Shown here: in pieces, positions 1 to 7,570 of the stretch
Position numbering within the stretch: the stretch's first letter is position 1
How the letters are laid out: every line of letters begins with the position of its first letter
Assembly (NCBI GenBank): GCA_003644265.1
Contig: QNBX01000089.1
Span: 1-18,338, forward strand
Length of the DNA stretch: 18,338 nucleotides
Reading direction: 5' to 3'
Source of the DNA: Planctomycetota bacterium
GTDB taxonomy: Bacteria > Planctomycetota > B15-G4
Notes under the pieces: generated by a model
Seen by the model: only the letters and a program-made list of their open reading frames with translations
The model's database searches: none
What the model was told of the DNA's origin: nothing
Made by a program: the position numbers and the translations under genes

Positions 1-2
1 AC

Positions 3-485
3 CGGCGCGCCCTGCTGGTCGCCGCCGCCGCCGGCGAGCTGACGCCTTTCAGCCGCGGCCTCACCACCCACCGGGCCGACATCCAGGTCTTCAGCCTGGG
101 CCTCGACTGGTCGCTCGACGCCCAGGTCTGCCCCGACGTGACCGGCGTCCTGGCGCGGCGCGTGTTCCTGCCCTGGGAGGCGCGCTTCAGCGCCGACCCC
201 GACGGCGGACAGGGCCGCAGCGACGGCGGCGACGCCCGCGACCCCGCCCTGATCGGCGCCGAGCTCGTGAGCGCCATGCAGAACCTGCCCGACGACGGCG
301 GCGCAGCGCGCGAGGAGTTTCTCTCGTTCTACCGACCGCTGGCCGGCGAGCTGGTGCTCGGCCACCCCGACGTGCACCCCCAGCGCCGTCAGTTCACCCA
401 CCTGTCGCCTGCCTGGACGCCCACAGGCAAGGGCCCGCGCGCCGCGAATCGTGACGCAAACGAGGACGCGCCCGACGCGGTCTGA
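3..485 (+). CDS. 3' end of an unrecognised protein (5' truncated by window edge)
   Basis: The reading frame is already open at base 3 and runs to a TGA at 483-485, giving about 160 residues of a protein whose start lies outside the window. An internal GTG at 138 could be mistaken for a start, but the frame upstream of it has the same coding character (Leu-Asp-Trp-Ser-Leu-Asp and similar), so I treat it as internal. The first half has short alternating hydrophobic stretches (VFSLGLDW, RRVFLPWEARF) compatible with beta strands. The middle is Gly/Asp-rich, and the last 40 residues are polar and probably disordered. I see no signal, membrane helix or catalytic motif and cannot name a family. It ends only 35 bases before the radical SAM gene on the same strand, so it may share its transcription unit. 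Confidence 0.6.
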   Translation, partial: RRALLVAAAAGELTPFSRGLTTHRADIQVFSLGLDWSLDAQVCPDVTGVLARRVFLPWEARFSADPDGGQGRSDGGDARDPALIGAELVSAMQNLPDDGGAAREEFLSFYRPLAGELVLGHPDVHPQRRQFTHLSPAWTPTGKGPRAANRDANEDAPDAV

Positions 486-510
486 CGCGGCCTCCCGCGG
501 CTGCTATCTT
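481..510 (+). promoter_or_regulatory. possible weak sigma70-like promoter before the radical SAM gene
   Basis: TCTGAC (481-486) and TATCTT (505-510) are separated by 18 bases and resemble -35 and -10 elements. The start codon at 521 is only about 10 bases beyond the -10 box and no Shine-Dalgarno is visible before it, so a transcript from here would be leaderless or nearly so. The match is weak and could be chance in GC-rich DNA. The gene may instead be read through from the upstream gene. Confidence 0.2.
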
Positions 511-520
511 GGCCGGTTCC

Positions 521-2563
521 ATGCCAGCCTCCAAGACCGTCCCCAGCTCCTTGCTCCCGCGCGTGCACGCTCTGTTGGAGCGCGGCGTCTCCAACCCCGG
601 CCAGTACCTGGGGGGCGAGGTCAACTCGATCGTCAAGCCGCCCGCGTCCATGACGGGCCGCATGGTCCTGTGTTACCCGGACCTGTACGAGATCGGCGCC
701 AGCCACAACGGCTCCATGGTGCTGTACGACGTGGTCAACCGGCACGACGACCTGGCCTGTGAGCGCTGCATGACGCCCTGGCCCGACATGGCGGCGGCCA
801 TGCGATCCGCGGACGTGCCGCTCTTCAGCCTCGAGAACCACCTGCCTGTGGCGGGCTTCGACGTGCTGGCCTTCACGCTGCAGACCGAGCTGACCTACAC
901 CAACATCCTGGAGACGCTCGACCTGGCGGGCCTGCCGCTGCTGGGTTGCGAGCGCGACGAGCGCCACCCGCTGGTCATCGCCGGCGGGCACGGCGCCCAC
1001 TCGCCCGAGGTGCTGGCCGAGTTCATCGACGTGTTCATGCCCGGCGACGGCGAGGAGACCCTGCCCGAGCTGCTGCGCTTCGTGGCCGAGCAGCGCGACC
1101 TCGGCAGCGCGCGCGACGAGCTGCTGCGACTGATCGCCACGCGCTTCGCCTGGGCCTACGTCCCCTCGCAGTACGACGCGGCCTACGACGGCGAGGCCTT
1201 CGCCGGGCTCACGCCGCGCCACCCCGACGTGCCCGCGCGCATCTCGGGCGCCGCCGTGTTCGACTTCGGCGCGCTGCCCGTAGTGACGCACCCCGTGGTG
1301 CCCAACACCAAGACCGTGCATGAGACCGTCTCGATCGAGATCATGCGCGGCTGCACCCGCGGCTGCCGCTTCTGCCAAGCGGGCATGATCACCCGGCCCA
1401 TGCGCTACCGCACGGTCGATGTGCTCGTGGACGCCGCCGAGCGCGCGGTGCACGCCACCGGCTACGACGAGGTCACGCTGACCTCGCTCAGCTCCGGCGA
1501 CTATCCCTGGATCGAGGAGTTGCTGGCGGCCATGAGCGCGCGGCTCACGCCCCTGCGCGTGTCCGTCTCCCTGCCCAGCCTGCGCGTCACGGGAGAGCTC
1601 GCCCACCTACCGGGCCTGACCAACAGCGTGCGCAAGAGCTCGCTGACCTTTGCGCCCGAAGTGGCCACGGATCGCCTGCGCGCCATCATCAACAAGGACA
1701 TCAAGAACGAGGACGTGCTCAAGAGCGCCGAGGCCGCCTATCTCAACGGCTGGTCCACCATCAAGCTCTACTACATGATCGGCATCCCGGGTGAGCGCGA
1801 GGAGGATCTCTCCGCCATCGTCGAGTTTGCCGATCAGCTCTCGCGCCTGCGCCACAGCGTCACCGGCAAGGGCAGGGCGCGCGTCAACGTCACCGTCAGC
1901 AACTTCATCCCCAAGGCCTTCGTGCCGTTTCAGTGGGACGGGCAGATGGACCGCGAGACGGTACTCGCCAAGCAGCGCTGGATGCGCGGCCTCAACCGCA
2001 ACAAGTCGGTCAAGCTCAAGTTCCACGACGCCGACCAGAGCTACCTCGAGGGCATCCTGGCCCGGGGCGACCGGCGCCTGACGCCAGTGATCATCGGCGC
2101 CTGGCGCAGGGGCGCGCGCTTCGACGCCTGGCGCGAGCACTCCGATCTATCGCGCTGGCTCGAGGCCTTTGAAGAGCTGGGCATCGACCCCGACGACTTC
2201 GCCCTGCGCGAGCGCGGCGAGCACGAGGTGCTGCCCTGGGATCACCTCGACGTGGGTCCCGACCGCAAGTTCCTGTGGGCCGAGCGCCTCGCCGCCCGCA
2301 AGCTGATCAAGACCGACTATTGCGTGGGCAAGGTCTGCAACGTGTGCGGCGTGCCGCCCTCGCTGTGCTTCGCCATCAAGCGCGACCTGGGCCTGCTGGG
2401 CAGCACACGCCGGGGCATCCTCGAGATGGATGAGCAGGGCGCCACCGTGGGCCTCAGCGGCGTGGCGGCCGAGACCGGGCCCAGCAAGCTGGCGCCCGTC
2501 TCCCCCGGCCCGGTGCGCGCCGCGCGACGCGCTCCCGTGCCGCCCGACGACGACCCGCGCTGA
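521..2563 (+). CDS. TIGR03960-type B12-binding-like radical SAM protein
   Basis: This 680-residue protein has the layout of the TIGR03960 radical SAM family. The N-terminal part (about 1-250) resembles a B12-binding-type fold and includes LCYPDLYEIGASHNG and a GGHGAHSPE stretch. The radical SAM core follows, with the cluster motif C278-x3-C282-x2-C285 (RGCTRGCRFCQ) that would ligate a 4Fe-4S cluster and bind S-adenosylmethionine. A second cysteine group near the C-terminus (C601, C606, C609, C616) could hold another cluster or a metal. The family's reaction is not established; in many bacteria it is fused to or adjacent to a DUF2344 partner, which is absent here. I chose ATG 521; a TTG at 509 would add four residues. 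Its stop overlaps the start of the next ABC gene by one base (TGATG), so co-translation with the exporter is likely. The family call is firm, the substrate unknown. Confidence 0.9.
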   Translation: MPASKTVPSSLLPRVHALLERGVSNPGQYLGGEVNSIVKPPASMTGRMVLCYPDLYEIGASHNGSMVLYDVVNRHDDLACERCMTPWPDMAAAMRSADVPLFSLENHLPVAGFDVLAFTLQTELTYTNILETLDLAGLPLLGCERDERHPLVIAGGHGAHSPEVLAEFIDVFMPGDGEETLPELLRFVAEQRDLGSARDELLRLIATRFAWAYVPSQYDAAYDGEAFAGLTPRHPDVPARISGAAVFDFGALPVVTHPVVPNTKTVHETVSIEIMRGCTRGCRFCQAGMITRPMRYRTVDVLVDAAERAVHATGYDEVTLTSLSSGDYPWIEELLAAMSARLTPLRVSVSLPSLRVTGELAHLPGLTNSVRKSSLTFAPEVATDRLRAIINKDIKNEDVLKSAEAAYLNGWSTIKLYYMIGIPGEREEDLSAIVEFADQLSRLRHSVTGKGRARVNVTVSNFIPKAFVPFQWDGQMDRETVLAKQRWMRGLNRNKSVKLKFHDADQSYLEGILARGDRRLTPVIIGAWRRGARFDAWREHSDLSRWLEAFEELGIDPDDFALRERGEHEVLPWDHLDVGPDRKFLWAERLAARKLIKTDYCVGKVCNVCGVPPSLCFAIKRDLGLLGSTRRGILEMDEQGATVGLSGVAAETGPSKLAPVSPGPVRAARRAPVPPDDDPR

Positions 2564-4362
2564 TGGCGCGCCCCTTCGAGCGCGCCCTCCGCTACTTCCC
2601 GAAGGTCCGTCGGCGCTGGCTGTGGGGCATGGCCGCCGTGCCCCTGGCCAGCGGACTGCCCCTGGCCGTGATCTCCATCGTGGGTCACGTGGTGGACGGC
2701 ATCGACCCCACCCAGGGCGCGGGCGACGCCGCGGGCGGCGGCGCGGGTCTCGGAGCGGGCAGCGGCGCCAGCATGTCCCCCTTCGACGCGGCCGGCTGGG
2801 GTGGGCTGATCCTGCTGCTGGTGCTGGTGGCCGCGGCGGCCAAGTTCGCCATGCGCTACTGCATCACCGGCGCCTCGCGAGACTTCGAACGCATCTATCG
2901 GCAGGACCTCTTCGCGCACCTCATGTCGCTCTCGCCGCGCGACCTCTCGGGCGTACGCACGGGCGACATCATGTCGCGCTCGGTGGCCGACATCGAGGCC
3001 GTGCGCATGCTGCTGGGTCCGGCGGTGATGTACAACGCCCAGGCCATCGTGGTGGTGCCCACGGCGCTGACGCTGATGGGCCTGCTCGACCCGCTGCTGA
3101 TGGCCGTCATGTTGATCCCCTTCGTGGGCTTGGCGCTGGTGATCAAGGTGGCCGCGCGCCCCACCCAACGCTGGAGCCAGGCGGCCCAGGAGCACCTGGC
3201 CGACGTGTCCATCGCAGCGCAAGAGGGATTCTCCGGCATCCGCGTGCTGAAGGCCTCCACGGCCGAGCCCCGGGCCGGCGCGCTGTTCCGCCGCATGGGC
3301 CGCAAGCTGTACGACGCCAACCTGGCCCTGGCCACCTTGCGCGGGGTCACCAGCGCGGCCATCACCGCCGTGAAGGAGCTGGGCGTGCTGGCCATCCTGG
3401 TGCTGGGCGGCTGGCACGTGGTGCAGGGCCAGCTCACGTCGGGACAGCTGCTGCAGTTCATCATGCTGCTGGGCTTCGCGCTCTGGCCGCTGATCGCCAT
3501 CGGCTGGATGCTGGGCATGTGGCACCGCGCCGTCACCGGCTACAACCGCCTGGAGGAGCTGTTCAGCATCGCGCCCTCGGTGGACAGGGCGAGCGACCCC
3601 GTGCGCACCGAGCCGTTGCGCGGCGAGCTGAGCGTGAGCGGGTTGACCTTTGCCTGGGACGACCAGCCCGTGCTGCACGACATCTCGTTCGAGCTGCCTG
3701 CGGGCGGCAGCCTGGGCATCACCGGTCGCACAGGCTGCGGCAAGAGCACGCTGGTGCAGCTCGTGTCGCGGCTGGTGGAGCCGCCGGCGGGCAGCGTGCG
3801 CCTGGACGGACACGACGTGCGCCTGCTCGACCCGGCCAGCCTGCGGCGCGCGGTCTCTGTCGTGCCCCAGGACACGTTTCTGTTCAGCGACAGCATCCGC
3901 AACAACATCGCCTTCGCCGGCGACCACATCAACGACGAGGGCGTGCAGCGCGCCGCCAAGCTGGCCCGGCTGCACGAGGACATCCAAGGCTTCAGCGACG
4001 GCTACGAGCAGCTGCTGGGCGAGCGTGGCGTGACCCTCTCAGGGGGCCAGCGTCAGCGCACCGCCATCGCCCGCGCCCTGGCCGCCGACCCGTCGGTGAT
4101 CGTGTTGGACGACTGCCTCTCGGCGGTCGACTCCGTCACCGAGCAGGAGATCCTGGCCAACCTGCGCCGCACGCTGGAGGGCCGCACCGCCATCATCGTG
4201 AGCCACCGCGTCAACGCCCTGCGGTTGGCCGACCAGATCCTGGTGTTGGACGAGGGCCGCATCATCGAGCGGGGCTCCCATGCCGAGCTGCTCGCGGCCG
4301 GAGGACTGTACGCCGAGATCGCCGAGCGGCAGCGCATCGAAGAGGAGCTCGAGGCGCTGTGA
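2563..4362 (+). CDS. ABC exporter half-transporter, degenerate-site subunit
   Basis: This 599-residue protein is a type I ABC exporter half: an N-terminal transmembrane domain (about 20-330) fused to a nucleotide-binding domain (about 345-599). The NBD shows Walker A GRTGCGKST (388-396, Lys394), a canonical signature LSGGQ (492-496), Walker B VIVLDD and the H-loop His548. The residue after the Walker B Asp, normally catalytic Glu, is Asp517 (VLDDCLSAVD). That substitution is typical of the non-hydrolysing site of heterodimeric exporters such as BmrCD and TM287/288. Between the first two membrane segments lies a long Gly/Ala/Ser-rich loop (about 48-77). The gene starts at an ATG overlapping the previous stop and ends in a GTGA overlap with the second ABC gene, its presumed partner. 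The transported substrate cannot be told from sequence; lipid, drug or peptide are all possible. Confidence 0.93.
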   Translation: MARPFERALRYFPKVRRRWLWGMAAVPLASGLPLAVISIVGHVVDGIDPTQGAGDAAGGGAGLGAGSGASMSPFDAAGWGGLILLLVLVAAAAKFAMRYCITGASRDFERIYRQDLFAHLMSLSPRDLSGVRTGDIMSRSVADIEAVRMLLGPAVMYNAQAIVVVPTALTLMGLLDPLLMAVMLIPFVGLALVIKVAARPTQRWSQAAQEHLADVSIAAQEGFSGIRVLKASTAEPRAGALFRRMGRKLYDANLALATLRGVTSAAITAVKELGVLAILVLGGWHVVQGQLTSGQLLQFIMLLGFALWPLIAIGWMLGMWHRAVTGYNRLEELFSIAPSVDRASDPVRTEPLRGELSVSGLTFAWDDQPVLHDISFELPAGGSLGITGRTGCGKSTLVQLVSRLVEPPAGSVRLDGHDVRLLDPASLRRAVSVVPQDTFLFSDSIRNNIAFAGDHINDEGVQRAAKLARLHEDIQGFSDGYEQLLGERGVTLSGGQRQRTAIARALAADPSVIVLDDCLSAVDSVTEQEILANLRRTLEGRTAIIVSHRVNALRLADQILVLDEGRIIERGSHAELLAAGGLYAEIAERQRIEEELEAL

Positions 4363-6269
4363 TCTCCCACGACACCGACCAGTACACCTTCAACCGCATC
4401 GGCGGCGCCAGTGACCGCAAGCTGCTGCGCCGCATGCTGGTCTTTGCGCGCCCGCACGTGGCCGCCCTGCTGACGTCGGTGGGCCTGCTGATGGGCGGCC
4501 TGGCCCTGCGCCTGGCGGGTCCCTGGATCATCCGCACGGCCATCGACGGCCCCATCGCCACGGCCAGCGCCACGCGCGGCACGCCCGCCTTTGACCTCGA
4601 CGCCCTGACCGCCGAGATCACGCGCCTGGGCGCCATCTTCCTGGGCGTGGCCGCCGGCATCTCGCTGCTGGCCGTGCTGCGCGAGTGGCTCATGAACCGC
4701 ACCGGCCAGTCCATCGTGCTGTCCATCCGCGACGCGATCTTCCACCACACCCTGCGCCTGCCGGTGACCTGGTTCGACAGCCACCACGTGGGCTGGACCG
4801 TGACCCGCACCACCAGCGACGTGGACGCGCTCAGCGAGCTGTTCACCACCGGCGTGGCCACCATCGCCTACGACATCCTGACCATCATCGTGGTGCTGGG
4901 CGTGCTGACCTGGCTCTCGCCCACGCTGGCGGTGGCGGCGCTGCTGGTGCTGCCGTTGATGATCTACGTGTCGTTCCGCTTCCGGCTCAAGGCGCGCCTG
5001 GCCTACCGCGAGACGCGCCGCTCGCTGTCCATGCTCAACGGCTTCCTGCAGGAGCGCCTCACGGGCCTGGACGTGGTGCGCATCTTCCGCCGGCAGCAGG
5101 CCTCCGAGCAGCGCTTCGCCCAGCTCAACGGCCGCTACTGGGCCGACAACATGGCCACGGTGAAGCACTTCTCGCTGTTCTTCCCCATGGTGGACGTGCT
5201 GAGCTGGAGCCTGCGCGTGGGCACGCTGATCCTGGGGGCCTGGCTGATCAGCAACGAACGGCTCTCGCTGGGCACCTTCGTCATGTACTGGATGCTGCTC
5301 GACCATGTGTTCGAGCCCATCCGCGAGTTGGCCGAGCGCTACAACGTGCTGCAGGCCGCCATGGCCGCGGGCGAGCGCATCTTCGGCATCTTCGACGCGG
5401 CCGAGGAGGTCGGCCCCGTGCCGGTGGAGCAGTGCGTAGCCGCCGCCGAGCGCGAGGCCGCCGCCGAAGACGCCGGCCTGGCACCGGGCACACAGAAGCC
5501 CAGCCCGAGGCCCGAGAGCGCCGCCTCGCAGCTGCCGCTGGTGCAGTTCGAGGGCGTCACCTTTGCCTACGCCAAGGGCCCCGACGTGTTGAAGGACGTG
5601 TCCTTCTCGATCATGCCGGGGCAGCGCGTGGCCGTGGTGGGTCACACCGGCGCGGGCAAGACCACGCTCGCCTCGCTGCTGTGCCGCTTCCACGAGACGG
5701 CCAACGGAACGGTCCGCTTCGACGGCCGCGACGTGCTCCACATCCCCCACGCCGAGCTGCGACGCCGCATCGCCGTGGTGCAGCAGGACGTCTTCCTCTT
5801 CAGCGACACCATCGCCGCCAACGTGCGCATGGGTGACCCGAGCCTCTCCGACGAGCGCATGGCCCAGGTCAGCGGCGCGGTCAACGCCGATCGCTTCATC
5901 GACAAGCTGCCCGAGGGCTACGCCACGCCGCTGCTGGAGCGCGGCGCCAACCTGTCCTCCGGGCAGCGCCAGCTGATCGCCTTCGCTCGCGCCCTGGCCT
6001 CCGAGCCCGAGCTGCTGATCCTGGACGAAGCCACCTCGTCGGTGGACAGCGAGACCGAAGCCTGGATCGAGTCGGCCACCGCCACGCTGCTGGAGGGCCG
6101 CACCAGCCTGGTCATCGCCCACCGCCTCTCGACCGTGGTCAACGCCGACCAGATCCTGGTGATGCACAAGGGCCAGCTGCGCGAGGTGGGCACCCACGAT
6201 GAGCTGCTGGCCCAGCGCGGGCTCTACCACCGGCTGTTCAAGCTGCACCTGGCGGCCGCCGCGCCGTGA
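4359..6269 (+). CDS. ABC exporter half-transporter, consensus-site subunit
   Basis: This 636-residue type I ABC exporter half is the likely partner of the preceding gene. It has a transmembrane domain (about 25-345), a charged Ala/Glu/Pro-rich linker (about 347-391) that is unusually long, and a C-terminal NBD. Walker A is VGHTGAGKTT (Lys434), Walker B is LLILDEATSSVD with the catalytic Glu557 present, and the H-loop is His588. The signature is LSSGQ (532-536) rather than LSGGQ. In heterodimeric exporters the signature of one subunit completes the ATP site of the other, so this weakened signature would pair with the Asp517-bearing site of the partner. I chose GTG 4359 because it overlaps the upstream stop as GTGA and places the protein start just before the first membrane domain. 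The same open frame runs further upstream to 2430, but that part is antiphase to the first ABC gene. Confidence 0.93.
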   Translation: MISHDTDQYTFNRIGGASDRKLLRRMLVFARPHVAALLTSVGLLMGGLALRLAGPWIIRTAIDGPIATASATRGTPAFDLDALTAEITRLGAIFLGVAAGISLLAVLREWLMNRTGQSIVLSIRDAIFHHTLRLPVTWFDSHHVGWTVTRTTSDVDALSELFTTGVATIAYDILTIIVVLGVLTWLSPTLAVAALLVLPLMIYVSFRFRLKARLAYRETRRSLSMLNGFLQERLTGLDVVRIFRRQQASEQRFAQLNGRYWADNMATVKHFSLFFPMVDVLSWSLRVGTLILGAWLISNERLSLGTFVMYWMLLDHVFEPIRELAERYNVLQAAMAAGERIFGIFDAAEEVGPVPVEQCVAAAEREAAAEDAGLAPGTQKPSPRPESAASQLPLVQFEGVTFAYAKGPDVLKDVSFSIMPGQRVAVVGHTGAGKTTLASLLCRFHETANGTVRFDGRDVLHIPHAELRRRIAVVQQDVFLFSDTIAANVRMGDPSLSDERMAQVSGAVNADRFIDKLPEGYATPLLERGANLSSGQRQLIAFARALASEPELLILDEATSSVDSETEAWIESATATLLEGRTSLVIAHRLSTVVNADQILVMHKGQLREVGTHDELLAQRGLYHRLFKLHLAAAAP

Positions 6270-7486
6270 GCGGGCGCAGGCGGCGGCCCTCGCTGGCGCT
6301 GCTGCTGCCGGGGCTGCTGGTGGCGGCCACGGGGGTCGGCGCGGGAGACCTGCTGACCGGCGCCCTGGCCGGCTCGCAGACGGGGCTGACCCTGGTCTGG
6401 GCCGCGGCGCTCGGCGCGCTGCTCAAGGGCTGCCTGAACGAGGGCCTGGCACGCTGGCAGCTCGCCAGCGGAGAGACCCTGCTGGAGGGCTGGGTGCTGC
6501 ACCTGGGCCGCGGGGTGGGCTACGTGTTCGGCGCCTACCTGGTGCTGTGGGCCTTCATCACCGGCGGCGCCCTGGTGAACGCCTGCGCCGCGGCCTCGCT
6601 GGCGTGGCTGCCCGACGGCGCCGGTGATCAGCGCCTGTTGCTGGGCGCCGCGCACGCGCTGGCGGGGCTGGCGCTGGTGCGCTACGGCGGCTTCGCGGTG
6701 TTCGAGCGACTGATGGCTGTCTCCGTGCTGGTCATGTCGGGCTGCGTGTTCCTGAGCGCGGCGCAGCTGCTGCCCGACGTGGGCGAGCTGCTCACGGGCC
6801 TCGTGCCCAGCCTGCCTGGCGGCGAGACCCGCTACACCCTCGGCATCCTGGGCGGCGTGGGCGGCACCGTGACCATCCTGAGCTACGGCTACTGGATCCG
6901 CGAGCACGGCCGCAGCGGCCCCGAGGCCCTGTCCACCTGCCGCTTCGACCTGGCCTCGGCCTACACGCTCACCGGACTGTTCGGCGTGGCCATGCTCATC
7001 ATCGGCAGCTCGATCGAGGTGTCCGGCTCGGGCGCCAAGGTGGGCCTGGCCCTGGGCGCGTCGATCGAGACCGTGCTGGGCCCCACCGGGCGGCTCGTGT
7101 TCCAGGCGGGGTTCCACGCCGCGGTGTTCAGCTCACTGCTGGGCGTGTGGCAGGGCGTGCCCTACTTGTTCGCGGATCTGGTGCGACTGCTGCGCGGTGG
7201 AGGTCAGGGCGGCGGCGACCTGTCTCACACCCGCGCGTACCGGGGGTTCCAGCTCGGGCTGGCCCTGCTGCCGCTGACGTTGCTGGGCGTGTCGTTCCGC
7301 GGCGTGCAGCTGGCCTACGCCGTGGGTGGCGCGCTGTTCATGCCCTTCCTGGCGCTCTCCTTGCTGCTGCTCACCAACCGCAAGCAGGTCATGGGCGAGG
7401 CGCGCAGCGGGGTGCTGGCCAACCTGCTGCTGGTGGCGACGCTGGCGTTGTTCGCGTGGGTCGCGCTGGCGCCGCTGTCGGCGTGA
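6266..7486 (+). CDS. Nramp-like polytopic membrane transporter, non-canonical metal site
   Basis: This 406-residue, highly hydrophobic protein has about ten or eleven membrane helices and resembles the Nramp branch of the APC superfamily. The resemblance is strongest in the first two helices: an LLPGLLVAATGVGAGD stretch (about 13-28), then LNEGLARWQLASGETLLEGW (57-76). Classical Nramp proteins bind Mn2+/Fe2+ through DPGN in helix 1 and a Met-Pro-His motif in helix 6. Here helix 1 has GAGD (25-28) and the helix 6 region reads ILSYGYWIREHG (about 204-215), so neither motif is present and the substrate may differ. It starts at GTG 6266 in a GTGA overlap with the second ABC gene and is the last gene of the operon. 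The superfamily call is fairly firm; divalent metal transport is an inference from the family and is not supported by the usual ligands. Confidence 0.75.
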   Translation: MSGRRRRPSLALLLPGLLVAATGVGAGDLLTGALAGSQTGLTLVWAAALGALLKGCLNEGLARWQLASGETLLEGWVLHLGRGVGYVFGAYLVLWAFITGGALVNACAAASLAWLPDGAGDQRLLLGAAHALAGLALVRYGGFAVFERLMAVSVLVMSGCVFLSAAQLLPDVGELLTGLVPSLPGGETRYTLGILGGVGGTVTILSYGYWIREHGRSGPEALSTCRFDLASAYTLTGLFGVAMLIIGSSIEVSGSGAKVGLALGASIETVLGPTGRLVFQAGFHAAVFSSLLGVWQGVPYLFADLVRLLRGGGQGGGDLSHTRAYRGFQLGLALLPLTLLGVSFRGVQLAYAVGGALFMPFLALSLLLLTNRKQVMGEARSGVLANLLLVATLALFAWVALAPLSA

Positions 7487-7514
7487 ACGCGGAGGGCGAC
7501 GGGCGCGCGGACCC

Positions 7515-7556
7515 AAAAAGCCGAGTGGCGGCGCCGCCTGCCCGCGGCGCCACCAC
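7515..7556 (-). terminator. rho-independent terminator for the propeller gene, between convergent genes
   Basis: Bases 7525-7537 and 7544-7556 form a 13-pair stem with one C-A mismatch and a 6-base loop. Read on the minus strand the stem is followed after five bases by TTTTT (complement of 7515-7519). It begins 15 bases after the stop codon of the minus-strand gene at 7571. On the plus strand the hairpin also follows the Nramp-like gene by 38 bases but lacks a T-tract there, so termination in that direction would be weaker. Confidence 0.7.
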
Positions 7557-7570
7557 CGGCAGTGAACTGT

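Noticed and set aside
389..1606. Long minus-strand open frame of about 405 codons opposite the radical SAM gene
   Set aside because: Its product is His/Gln/Gly/Arg low-complexity, as expected for the antisense of a high-GC gene, while the plus strand has clear radical SAM motifs.
2430..4358. Upstream extension of the second ABC frame, making a 1279-residue product
   Set aside because: The first 643 codons are Arg/Gly/His-rich out-of-frame reading of the first ABC gene; the real start is GTG 4359.
4053..6248. Minus-strand open frame of about 731 codons opposite the ABC genes
   Set aside because: Composition is His/Gln/Ala-rich without domains; the plus strand encodes full ABC motifs.
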